From Stomorhina lunata (Eukaryota; Arthropoda; Insecta; Diptera; Rhiniidae), in the NCBI GenBank assembly GCA_933228675.1, contig OW121745.1, positions 1 to 64,000 on the forward strand: a stretch of DNA of 64,000 nt, in the 5' to 3' direction. Shown here one piece after another: positions 12,614-22,852 of this stretch (the first letter of the stretch is position 1; each line of letters begins with the position of its first letter). The notes beneath the pieces are model-generated. The model was not told the DNA's origin, made no database searches, and saw only the letters and a program-made list of their open reading frames with translations. A program made the position numbers and the translations under genes.

Positions 12614-13186
12614 GATAGTTTTTTTCTTTTTAAACTATGTTTACATCAATAATAATTTATGGAATGTTCGATTGGCATTGAAGAAATATGAGACTAGTGT
12701 TTGGTACTTTTTTTCAATTCAGGGTAAAAAAAGAAATTTTTGTAAAATATTCAAAATCAAAAGCAACAAGAACAAGATTTAAATTTGGTTAGCATCAATA
12801 ATAATTTATGGACTGTTCGATTGGCATTGAAGAAATATGAGACTGGTGTTTGGTACTTTTTTCAATTCAGGGTAAAAAAGGAAATTTTTGTAAAATATTC
12901 AAAGTCAAAAGCGACAAGAACAAGATTTAAATTTGGTTAGCCATCAAAATTGGATCAGCAAAAATAAGGGAGGCGTTTTTAGTACTTTTTTGAAAACGGC
13001 ACCAGTAAAGGGTAGGTACATATTTTGTCCTATATATATCTTAAGAACAAATAAATATTTAATTTAATTTATATCAGAATCGATAAACAAGTAAAAAAAA
13101 TTATTTTGGTAAATTTTGTAACTTTTGAATTGTAACTTTGTCAATCCCAATTGTACCGCTAACGAAGTAGCGGGTTCTAAAGCTAG

Positions 13187-14110
13187 TTATTGCATAAAAT
13201 GGAATATATCATTAGTAGCAGCAAATACTTTCAAGATAAAGTTGGTCATTATTTGCGTGGCAGGGGAATAACAACAATTTACTTTAAACAAGAAAACTTT
13301 TTCTTAACTCGTAATAAAAAAAAAACATACAGCAAGTAGTATCTTAGCTCTCCATTTGACCAGCGTTTTTTTTACAAACAGAACAGTTTAGAAATACTTT
13401 AAGACAAATTTTAGTCGTTTTATTTAAAAAAAAATACTTACAAAATTATTGAAATAATTTTACTCGAGTAACTCGATTACTCGCGGAAAATTACTCAAAT
13501 AAGTCTTTATTTGAAATTAGCCATTTTATTTCACACGAGCTATTAATCGATTTAATTTTTCCGATTAATCGAGCAAACATAACTCGAGTAAACACCCTAA
13601 TCATATGTTAGCTTCATCTTTAATTTGTACTGCTCTCAAGGCAGTAGTAAATTGGATTCTTCAACTTTTTCTGCTGTTCTCATATTTCGAACTGCCAATC
13701 CCTAATTTTTTGTTCACATAAATTGGGTTTTCTTCTTTTCTCATGTTAATTTGCATCACTCAAATATTCATTAAAAAGAAAATGAGTTTATAATGACATT
13801 TTTTCTCTAAACAATTGAAACAAGTGTGTTTCTACTGGTTTCAGTTATATTAAATAAATTAGTAATAAACGCCAATTAATTGTTTATAAAATCGTTTTAA
13901 AAACGGACCTTCTTTAACAATTTCAAGCAAAAAACAATTGTTTTTCAATTTACTTAAAATAATTTATAATGGAGTTTTTACGTATTAGTGAGAACGTCTA
14001 CATCAATGTTGTATTTTGCTAACCCTAGGGTCATCAGGGTTTTAAAACTAAAATATTCAAAAACAAACAAACAAACCAAAAACATTAAAATTAATAGCAT
14101 TAAAACAAAT
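13187..14110. other. AT-rich spacer with ACTCGAGTAA-rich transposon-end-like stretch
   Basis: No gene seen. At about 13460-13598 a cluster of ACTCGAGTAA, CGATTAATCG and ATTACTC motifs ends in ACACCCTA. A related cluster with the same ending is at 50744-50896, so this is probably a terminal fragment of a DNA transposon (a TAGGGTG-type end, as in some hAT families). The rest is featureless A+T-rich DNA with a short (AAAC)n run near 14065. It is mirrored at 29345-30270. Confidence 0.4.
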
Positions 14111-16096
14111 TCACACTTACAACGAGTGACAAAGTCCTCATGACTTCATATCACTTTTTGCTAAATTCCTGTTAAATTTTTTCTGAGAAACAACTGAGTA
14201 CAGTTTTAAAATCTACTCCTCTAGAGCTTTCACCCAGCATACCGCAACCCTATTTAGGTCTGTCTGGAATGGCCAATACAGAGCTTCAAAGTCCTATGAC
14301 TCATATCACACTTTACTTTTACTTTTTATATTCCACCAGCTGTCAAATTTTTGCTGTGAACAACTGCATATAAATCTACTCCCCTAGAGCTTTTACAAAG
14401 CATATCTTAATTTGAGTGGCGCTATCTATCGGAAATTTATCATAAAAACTTTGAAACATTCGTCGGCTCATGCGCAACAGCTTTACCAAAAATTATTATA
14501 CGATCAAGTTTACGATTTAATTCATTTGGAGTCATTTTTATTGGCGCCACCTGTCGGAAACTGGTCACATCAATTTATAAACCTTTGTTGGCTGAACAAC
14601 ATTGCTAAAGATCATTACATAATCAAATGCATAGTTTAATATTCTATAAAGAACATACTGACAATCATTAATTTTTACTAGTGTATCCTGCGGTCGACAC
14701 AATCGACCGTAATCTAGTTGATTGTGAATACAAATTCCCCATGAAAAGCATTTCGTCGTATCTAAAATGGTTTATCTGCAAAAGACTAATTTTTCAGGAG
14801 AAGCAAAAACTCTTTAATTCTCCTATTAGTGAGTTTTAAACAAAGTGATATTTTACAATATGATTGGTAGACTCTTTCTCATTTCCTGAAATAAAAACTA
14901 TTAAATAAAAAACAGTTTTAGCGATTTTATGGTAGATCAAAAAAGAATTTTAATGTGTAGATAAACCATTTTGATTTAAGATCCGTCATGATTTAGGATC
15001 TTTTTATGTACTTATTTAAATTGTACTTTATACGACGTTTATTACATTTTATTAGTAATAATTTATTTTTTGAAAAAGTGCATTTCTTAAAAAAGTTTAT
15101 AAAAGTTATTGTTAAGAGTTATAGAATGTATTTTTGGAGGTTTTTGCGTAGTGAAGATGACTAGACACACTACATTTTTCACATTTTCTGTTGACCAATG
15201 TGAAGGTAGAAGAATTTTGAAAACACATTTAAATTAAGCGTATTACCACTCGTCAGAAAAGTAAAAAAATTTTAACAATTTTACCTTTTTAAAGATTTTT
15301 TTTAGTTTACAACGTGATTATGATTATTTAGAAAAAAGCTATATAGATAAACCATTTTGTCTTCGAAAAAAATTGTTTATGTAGATAAGCCAAACAAAAA
15401 AGTGAATATTTAAATCGCGAATAAATAATCCATTTTAGGCCAACGATTTATAAAAATGTTATTACATAATTTTAGTTGCAAAGTATTGGCTTTAAATAAT
15501 GAAAACATTAAGAAATTTAAATACATGTATTAAAGACTAAACAAAACACTACTCTAAAAGAAGTTATTTTGTCAAAAAAAAAAATATTTTATTTTTTCTT
15601 CTAAGAGAAAATAACTTCATAAGAAAATTTGTTAAATATTAACTAAATTTAATAAAATGCATTTATTTTTACTACTTTTATATTTAGATGTCCCTAACAA
15701 TAACAATTTTTAAACATTGCACATCAAAACAACTTTTTTATTTTTTCAAAACGTGTATGTTCTTTTTTTTACCAAAACGTTCTTATTTGTATCAAAAATC
15801 ATTTTATCTTACAGTTCCACGACATTTTTTAGGTATTATTTTGTGGTGGGAAGGGCCTTGACAGAGAATAAATTCATTGCAATTTCCGATTTTTAATGGG
15901 TAGATATTACCAATTCTCAATTTCCCATTAATTTGAAAAAATGAAAACGTACTTTTTTGAATAAAATCTCCACATAAGCAACTAATCAAAAAATTAAAAA
16001 GATAAAGTTTTAAAAGTCTTAAAGATTTAAAAGATTTAAAAATATTTAAAAGCTCTTAACGCTGAGGCCACTGACTCTGAATTTCGGTGGTAAATT
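14111..16096. repeat. Diverged short duplications and inverted motifs, non-coding
   Basis: Two tandem diverged duplications are visible. One is AAGTCCT..ACTCATATCAC..CTACTCC(C/T)CTAGAGCTTT at about 14125-14240 and 14286-14400. The other starts GGCGCTATCTATCGGAAA and GGCGCCACCTGTCGGAAA at about 14416 and 14544. A hairpin CGGTCGA/TCGACCG lies at about 14690. The motif ATAAACCATTTT occurs at about 14959 and 15346 and as reverse complement (AAAATGGTTTAT) near 14766. An 11-bp inverted pair GAAGTTATTTT/AAAATAACTTC brackets about 15559-15618. These may be subterminal sequences of the adjacent pogo-like element, but that is a guess. The mirror is 27360-29345. Confidence 0.4.
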
Positions 16097-16161
16097 TTAA
16101 TAATTTCGACTGGTTGTTGGCTCGTCTATCTTTCCATCACGAAAAACCTTACTGAAGAGAA

Positions 16162-17615
16162 ATGTCAAAGAAGAAATTTTGCGTCGTCTGCTGTCACTGT
16201 ACATTTGTAGTGTCCCTCTTGAAAAACCCGATATTATTGCATTCGCAGAAGTCACTGCGAATTTATAAGCAACTGCAGATATCGGAGCCATCAACAAGTC
16301 GTCAAGGTAGGAGAAAGGAGTTTACTGCTAGTGATGAATGGCTGACAGGATTTCTTAAAAGAAACGCATTTCATAATTTAAAAATTAAAGGAGAAATCGC
16401 ATCAGCAGATGAAAAGGCAGCTAAAATCTTTCCAGCAGAAATAGCCAAAGTAATTTAAGATGGGGGCTATGTCCCCGACCAAATTTTCAATGCCGATGAA
16501 CCGGGTTTGTTCTGGAAAAAAATGCCTTCCAGAACTTTTATAGCAAAATCCGAAAATACTGCTAGTGGTTTTAAAGTCGGGTAACATTTTTATTGTGTAG
16601 CAACGCTTCTGGTAACAAAATTTTAAAGCCTCTTTTAATTAACCGATCATTAAGGCCACGTGCATTGAGAGAAAAAAACATTAAAGAGTTGCCGGTTCAT
16701 TGGAGGGCGAATAAAAAGGCCTGGATGACAGCAGGTATATTCACGGAATGGTTTGAAGAATGCTTTGTTCCTGAAGTTAAAATATATATGGAACAGAAAT
16801 GTCTTGATTTTATAGATAATGCGCCAAGTCATCCCGTTTTAGAGCATCCAAATGTTCAAGTAATATTTTTTCCACCTAATACTACTTCCTTGATTCAACC
16901 ATTAGATCAGGGTATAATTGCTACATTTTAGCTTTATTATATTCAACGAGCATTCCAACATATTTTAGATGCAGTAAAGCAGGACAACCTTACGATCGTT
17001 GATGCATGGAAAATATATTCTATTTTGGATTGCATTGCATATGCTTCAATGGCCAAAGAAAAATTAAGGGTATCAACATTAAATTCGAATGCGTCAAGAG
17101 TGGTACCTCAGTGCCGCAAGCATCGATGGAGACTTCTGAAATTATAGCCTTGGCACACAAAATCGGAGGAGAAGGATTTGAGGACCTACAAATTGAAGAT
17201 GTCGACGAATTAATGATAGATAAACCTCTAGATGATGGAAAATCTGAGAACCATGTTAGCGATAACGACGAAGAGACCGAAATATGCCAACTAACTGCTA
17301 GTTTAATATTTCTTAAAAAATGATCCTAATATAGAACGTGCCCTGAAATTCGAACGAGATATTAATAATTGTATTGCTGGGTATAAAGAGTTGTATAAAG
17401 AATTTAAAAAACCAAAAGTTCAACTTTCTATAAAAGATTTTTTAATAAAAAAATCGACGGCGCAAGACCTTTCGGAAAGTAGTCCGACAGTTCAAAACTC
17501 TATTACCGGACGAAAGTCGCCATTGGGTAATTTGATGGAAATCTCCAGTGATGATACCAATTTTAGTCCAGTTCGTCGCAAACAATTGCGCTTGTTATCA
17601 AGTAGCGAAGAATAA
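16162..17615 (+). pseudogene. pogo/Tigger-like (CENP-B/DDE_1) transposase pseudogene, left arm
   Basis: Broken reading frames in order match a Tc5/CENP-B-type transposase. The DNA-binding helix-turn-helix contains FTASDEWLTGFLKRNAFHNL (about 16320-16380). Then come the catalytic segments: [10 protein letters not shown] (about 16490, first Asp), FIDNAPSHP (about 16810, second Asp) and PPNTTSLIQPLDQG (about 16880, third Asp). The acidic C-terminus includes GGEGFEDLQIEDVDEL (about 17165). Stops or frame changes occur near 16456, 16584, 16929 and 17321. This arm has also lost 15 nt just before the second catalytic Asp, removing five residues that the right-arm copy keeps. The enzyme family cuts and pastes DNA at TA. 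This copy is inactive. An LTR retrotransposon abuts its 3' end. Confidence 0.85.
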
Positions 17616-17635
17616 TTATGTAGCTATGTAAATAT

Positions 17636-18264
17636 TGTTACGTTTTTCCTTTAAAAACGTGGAAGGAATTCGATTTGCAAACAACCGTAATCAAATTAAA
17701 ACACTTGTAGTATGTAGTTTTACAAAGCAATACTTTTATTAACTTTAGAGTTAATCACTTAAAACACACTTTCACAAATACTGTAAACAAACTTCACAAA
17801 ACTGCTTTACAAATACTATTAGTCACACTATTCTCTTTATACGCGTCTTAATTAAAACTGTTCCCACAATACTCGCCCATCGGCCTTATATAGTAGAGAA
17901 GAGAATTTCTAGCAATTTCTGCAGACGTAAACAAAGAGCAGCTGTAGTTGATTACACTAACAATGTGGCTTACGAAAGTTCATGTGTGTTCCACTACATT
18001 CTTACATGATCAAGAACACACTCACAAATACGTTGTACAAAAAGATTATCTGAAGTTAACAGTAACAGAGAGAGAGAGAGAGAATGTAGATAAAAGAGAA
18101 GCATGTTGCTATGCTCTTTACTGTATATAAGAGAAACATGTTGCTCTGCGAATTGACATAAACAGAATAACAACAACACCAACAGAAACATCTAGAAAGC
18201 GAGGGGAAGAATTATAAGCAGTGAACTTTGCACAATGGGACGGATAAGTTTAAAATTCGTCACA
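17636..18264 (-). mobile_element. Gypsy 3' LTR, left arm (629 bp)
   Basis: Read on the minus strand, the LTR starts TGTGACGAATTTT just after a polypurine tract (AAGAGGGGGGCAG) and ends ACGTAACA. A TATA box TATATAAGG lies at 17884-17892, and AATAAA is present toward the 3' side. A (GA)n/(CT)n run is near 18066-18082. This copy keeps a 44-bp segment (about 17964-18008) that is also present in the LTR at 45140 but missing from the right-arm LTR, so it is the ancestral form. It points outward from the palindrome centre. Confidence 0.88.
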
Positions 18265-18275
18265 CTGCCCCCCTC

Positions 18276-20632
18276 TTAAGCCTGTTCGTCCCGAATAGGC
18301 ACAGTCTCCGTTCTTCCGTAGGCGGCCAATTTTTCGAGGTATACGACCTTCATTTTGGACCTTGGACTCTTATCTTTTTGTATTCGATATACCACATCAT
18401 TTATCCTTTTAACAACCTTGTACGGGCCGTCCCAATGAGTTTGTAGTTTGGGAGATAATACTTTTCTCCGCTGTGGGTTGTATAAGAGTACCAACTGACC
18501 TTCATTAAAGCCCTGGGAATTGGCTGCTCGATCGTATCTGGCCTTCATCTTGTCGCTGACCATTCTAATTTTGCTACGGACGAATTCTTGCAGTTCATTA
18601 AGGTTTTATTGCTCTTGGGAGGAGATGTGACCACGATCCTCAGTATTTGTTATCGGCTTAGTACCAAATTGCAAGTCTGCGGGTAATCGCAGCTCGGTTC
18701 CAAAAACGACTTTGGCAGGGGTCTTGGACGTGGAGTCGTGAGCGGCTGTTCGATATGCCAGCAGAAATTTTTGTATGTGTTGATCCCAGTCCCTCTGATG
18801 AGTGCTGACCACCTTCCTTAGGTACTATTCCAGCGTACGGTTAAACCTTTCAACCATACCGTCAGACTATGGATGTAGAGGGGTAGTTCGCGTTTTTCTT
18901 ATACCATACAACTCGCACATTTCCCTGAACACCGCGGATTCAAAATTTCTGCCTTGATCTGAGTGTAGCTCTAGTGGAACTCCATAGCGGCATATCTAGT
19001 TGTTCACAAAGACGTCTATCACTGTTTTAGCTTCTTGGTTAGGTACTGCACGGAGGTGTACTCCGGCCATTTGGTAAAATAGTCCATCACCACTAGCACA
19101 TAACGATTACCAGCCTCGCTTACAGGGAAAGGACCTGCCACATCCATAGCTATCCGCTCAAATGGGGCACCAGAATTGTACTGCTGTAGCTGGCCACGAC
19201 TTCTTCGGACTGGACCCTTGGCTGCGATACAATTTGGACAATTAGCAATCCAGTCAGTCACACTCTGAGGACACCCCACCCAGTAGAACCGCTGCTTCAG
19301 TTTTTCTAAAGTCTTTGTTACACCTAGGTGACCTCCACTAGGGCCATCATGAAACTCCTTTAGCACTTCCTTTATTTTAGAGGATGGCACCACGATCAAA
19401 TTTTGCACTGTCTTTCCATCGGCGCTCTCCCAAGTGCGATATAAGCAACCGTCTATTATCTTCAGACTATCCCAGAGAGCCCAATATGACTTCATCAGTG
19501 GACTTTCCTGCGATATCTCGTTACGGGTTGGCCTCTTATCTTCTTCTTTGGCTTTCATTATTTTCCCCAGTACTGGATCGTTCCTCTGCACTACAGACCA
19601 ATCTTCACTGGATTCTACACGCATTTGCCGAACATTAACTACGCACCCCTTTACTTTGGTCTTGGCGCAATGCTTACTCTCTACGTTCTTCGCCACTTGT
19701 TGTTCTTTGCTGGACATCTTAACAGCCTCTGACTTTGTCTCGCAGTTAGTTATCGCTTTAGGGGTTGCGCATTGACCAATTTCCAAATCAGATTTGCTCA
19801 CTTTTTCATGGCAGGATAAGTTTTTAACTCTTACAGGAACTCTTCTGGTATTGCAGGACTTCTCCTGCTGGCTGCCTTCGACTGATGAAGCAGATCTCGA
19901 TTGTCTTAACGGTGCCCTGCAATTTCGCTGGAAATGACCTTCCTTACCGCAGTTGTAACACTTGGATTTCGGCTTGCTCAATTTCTCATCTATTACTTTA
20001 ATCAATTTCTCAACTATTACTCGACTCATTTTCTCTATCAGTTGCTCCATACTGGTTTGGTTGTTAGCAACTACGTCGACACCTTGCAACCTGCATATTT
20101 GTGGCATAGCAATGATTTTCGCTGTTTCTTGGGTCAATGCAAATGACACAGTTTCGGCAAATGTTGATTTTCGTGTGGCACACACCGCAAATTTAATATC
20201 AGGATCTCGTATACCATGCACAAATGCTTCAATCTTGAACTGGTCCAAGAAAGTCTGATTTTCTCCAGGATAAATTTGCTCCACCAAACGTTCAATATCC
20301 AAGGCAAAGTCCTGTAATCTTTCGTTTGGTTTCTGGACTCTGCCGCGAAGTTCCAGACGCTAAATTTCCTTCTTATGTACGCTACCGTACTTACGCTGAA
20401 GAGCAGACATGATGTCATCAAAGTTCTTGCTACAGCTTAACGGCACACTTTCTAGGACTTCCGCAGCATTGCCTTCTAGAGCCAAAATTAGTTCCAGAGC
20501 TTTCTGGTCGTTGTCCCATAGGTTCCTCTCGGCTACTGTTTCAAACGGGAACTTAAAGACATTAAACGGTAGACTGCCATCAAAACTGGGTGTTTTCGTT
20601 TTTCCAGATGTTTCTTGAACGACTCGCACTGG
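18276..20632 (-). pseudogene. Gypsy gag-integrase body, left arm
   Basis: Mirror of 22853-25209 with a few substitutions. The gag (20629 down to about 19700) includes one CCHC zinc knuckle CYNCGKEGHFQRNC and a single in-frame TAG. The frame then passes directly into an integrase with the HHCC zinc domain and a core containing MDVAGPFP. Protease, reverse transcriptase and RNase H are absent. After 19019 the integrase continues in other frames with stops and ends in a GPY/F-type module (HWDGPYKV). Differences from the other arm include Phe for Leu in KQR(F/L)YWVG and Ser for Tyr in AHD(S/Y)TSKT. Confidence 0.88.
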
Positions 20633-21309
20633 TATAAAATTTTCCAGAATAGAGTGTATAATTTAAGCGTAAAAGGGGATAATAAATGGGTGCGTGCGTA
20701 TTAATATTATAAATAAATACATGTATCTTAGGGTGCTACAAAAAAAATGTGATAAATAAAGAACCGCTCGACCGATTTGAGCAAACCATCAACATAAATA
20801 GTCCGAACAAAGCCTTAACATTTGGCTTGGATAGGTGAGCCCGTTCTTGAGATATAAAGTTACAACGAAAAGTGGCAATGATTTTTACATATATATAGAT
20901 AAAAAAAAGTGGGTGTGAAAATGAATGAAATAAATTGGATTATTATGAATATGTAAAAACAATTAGCCAAATCGGTGTAGCCATTTTCCGGTTTTAGATA
21001 AATATAAAAAAGTAGAAGAAAACCTATCCAAATCGGTGTAGATACTTTCCAATTTAAGACAAATTAAAAATAGTGGTCGTAAAAGAGGGCGTGGAAAATT
21101 TCTTATTTTCTGAATACTCAAATTGAATTACTATTAACATTTGTAAGAAAAGTAAGCAAAATCGTTTAAACCATTTTCCGATTTAAAAAAAATTAAAAGT
21201 GGGCGTGGTAGTTTTTTCCTTCAATAAAAACTTAAATAATGCTACTGCGAATATTCAGAATAAAAATTAGCAACCGTCTTCCAAATTAAGGTACATTTTT
21301 AAAAGTGGG
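20633..21309 (-). mobile_element. 676-bp insertion within gag, left arm
   Basis: Reverse complement of 22177-22852. It splits the gag frame at the codons for PVR and is flanked by an 8-bp duplication (CCAGTGCG on the gag strand). It has no open frame and no clear terminal inverted repeats. Two internal blocks with AAATCGGTGTAG are repeated. Confidence 0.75.
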
Positions 21310-21535
21310 CGCACTGGACCCGCATGGTGTTGTATGTCTTTAAATTTTGCTTCTAGATCGCCAATTTTTCTTCCGACGTCAGCCAGTTTTTCGTTAAATT
21401 TGTTCTCATTGACTTTCGCTTCTAGATCGCCAATTTTCTTGCCGACGTCATTCTCCATATCGGCCAGTCTTCTGTCAAATTTGTTCTCAACGCCATCGAT
21501 GCGATTGTTGATCGTAGTCGAAATTTCAGTTTGCA
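21310..21535 (-). pseudogene. Gypsy gag N-terminal coiled-coil fragment, left inner copy
   Basis: Inverted copy of 8008-8234 and 21948-22176. It carries the GDLEAK repeat and ends at the HHAGPVR insertion point. On its upstream side it meets satellite rather than a 5' LTR or leader, so the 5' end of the retrotransposon is missing. Confidence 0.75.
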
Positions 21536-21945
21536 GTTTTATAGGAAATTTTTCAAAAATTTCCTAGTTTTAAAGGAAATTTTTCAAAAATTTCCTAGTT
21601 TTATAGGAATTTTTTCAAAAATTTCCTAGTTTTATAGGAAATTTTTCAAAAATTTCCTAGTTTTATAGGAAATTTTTCAAAAATTTCCTAGTTTTATAGG
21701 AAATTTTTCAAAAATTTCCTAGTTTTAAAGGAAATTTTTCAAAAATTTCCTAGTTTTATAGGAAATTTTTCGAAAATTTCCTATTTTTATAGGAAATTTT
21801 TCAAACATTTCCTATTTTTATAGGAAATTTTTCAAAAATTTCCTATTTTTATAGGAAATTTTTCAAAAATTTCCTATTTTTATATAAATAGGAAATTTTT
21901 GAAAAATTTCCTATTTTTATAGGAAATTTTTCAAAAATTTCCTAT
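21536..21945. repeat. Central 31-bp satellite block at the palindrome axis
   Basis: About 13 units of the same hairpin satellite as 1-8007. They are mostly in reverse orientation (TTTTTCAAAAATTTCC), including the AAACTAGG-type variants that also border the outer gag fragment at 7850-8000. Orientation flips at about 21887 (TTTTTATATAAATAGG) and again before the right-hand gag fragment. The axis of symmetry, about 21743, falls here. Confidence 0.93.
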
Positions 21946-21947
21946 AA

Positions 21948-22176
21948 AACTGCAAACTGAAATTTCGACTACGATCAACAATCGCATCGATGGCGTTGAG
22001 AACAAATTTGACAGAAGACTGGCCGATATGGAGAATGACGTCGGCAAGAAAATTGGCGATCTAGAAGCGAAAGTCAATGAGAACAAATTTAACGAAAAAC
22101 TGGCTGACGTCGGAAGAAAAATTGGCGATCTAGAAGCAAAATTTAAAGACATACAACACCATGCGGGTCCAGTGCG
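21948..22176 (+). pseudogene. Gypsy gag N-terminal coiled-coil fragment, right inner copy
   Basis: Same coiled-coil segment as 8008-8234, here upstream of its own gag. After the insertion at 22177-22852 the frame resumes with PVRVVQETSGKTKTPSFDGS. This shows that the coiled coil and the capsid part belonged to one protein. The codons just before it (EIFEKFPIKLQ if read through) are the same sequence type as the satellite. Confidence 0.75.
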
Positions 22177-22852
22177 CCCACTTTTAAAAATGTACCTTAA
22201 TTTGGAAGACGGTTGCTAATTTTTATTCTGAATATTCGCAGTAGCATTATTTAAGTTTTTATTGAAGGAAAAAACTACCACGCCCACTTTTAATTTTTTT
22301 TAAATCGGAAAATGGTTTAAACGATTTTGCTTACTTTTCTTACAAATGTTAATAGTAATTCAATTTGAGTATTCAGAAAATAAGAAATTTTCCACGCCCT
22401 CTTTTACGACCACTATTTTTAATTTGTCTTAAATTGGAAAGTATCTACACCGATTTGGATAGGTTTTCTTCTACTTTTTTATATTTATCTAAAACCGGAA
22501 AATGGCTACACCGATTTGGCTAATTGTTTTTACATATTCATAATAATCCAATTTATTTCATTCATTTTCACACCCACTTTTTTTATCTATATATATGTAA
22601 AAATCATTGCCACTTTTCGTTGTAACTTTATATCTCAAGAACGGGCTCACCTATCCAAGCCAAATGTTAAGGCTTTGTTCGGACTATTTATGTTGATGGT
22701 TTGCTCAAATCGGTCGAGCGGTTCTTTATTTATCACATTTTTTTTGTAGCACCCTAAGATACATGTATTTATTTATAATATTAATACGCACGCACCCATT
22801 TATTATCCCCTTTTACGCTTAAATTATACACTCTATTCTGGAAAATTTTATA
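22177..22852 (+). mobile_element. 676-bp insertion within gag, right arm
   Basis: Flanked by CCAGTGCG at 22169-22176 and 22853-22860, an 8-bp target duplication that interrupts gag. It begins CCCACTTTTAAAAATG and ends GGAAAATTTTATA, and these are not inverted repeats of each other. It contains no long open frame. Two related blocks contain CTACACCGATTTGG. The 8-bp duplication would suit hAT or P-type transposition, but the ends do not support either, so the class is unassigned. Confidence 0.72.

Larger units (their letters stand above)
8351..13186 (+). mobile_element. 5'-truncated Helitron (left arm copy)
   Basis: The 3' terminus is textbook Helitron: a hairpin CCGCTA-acgaag-TAGCGG at 13156-13173, nine bases, then CTAG at 13183-13186 followed by host T. 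The body is non-coding and made of diverged repeats in which phrases such as GGTACTTTTTTGAA, GATAGAAACAAAAACTAAA and ATCATATCTCC recur every few hundred bases. The 5' portion is lost at the palindrome edge (8351). Two elements are nested in it: a LINE fragment (8711-9436) and a hammerhead-bearing element (11911-12613). No Rep/helicase coding is present, so it would depend on an autonomous partner. Confidence 0.85.
8351..21743. repeat. Left arm of ~26.8-kb palindrome
   Basis: Everything here recurs as reverse complement in 21743-35102. Paired coordinates sum to 43453-43457 in the outer part, 43441 between about 16830 and 17940, and 43485-43486 in the inner part. The steps come from a 15-nt loss in this arm (near 16812) and a 44-nt loss in the right arm (near 25480). 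Only scattered single-base differences are otherwise seen, so identity is above 99% by eye. From outside in: Helitron, hammerhead element, spacer, pogo/Tigger pseudogene, LTR, gag-integrase, insertion, gag N-terminus, satellite. Confidence 0.95.

Noticed and set aside
19384..19775. Plus-strand frames over the left gag-integrase
   Set aside because: Shadows of the minus-strand gag-integrase frame.
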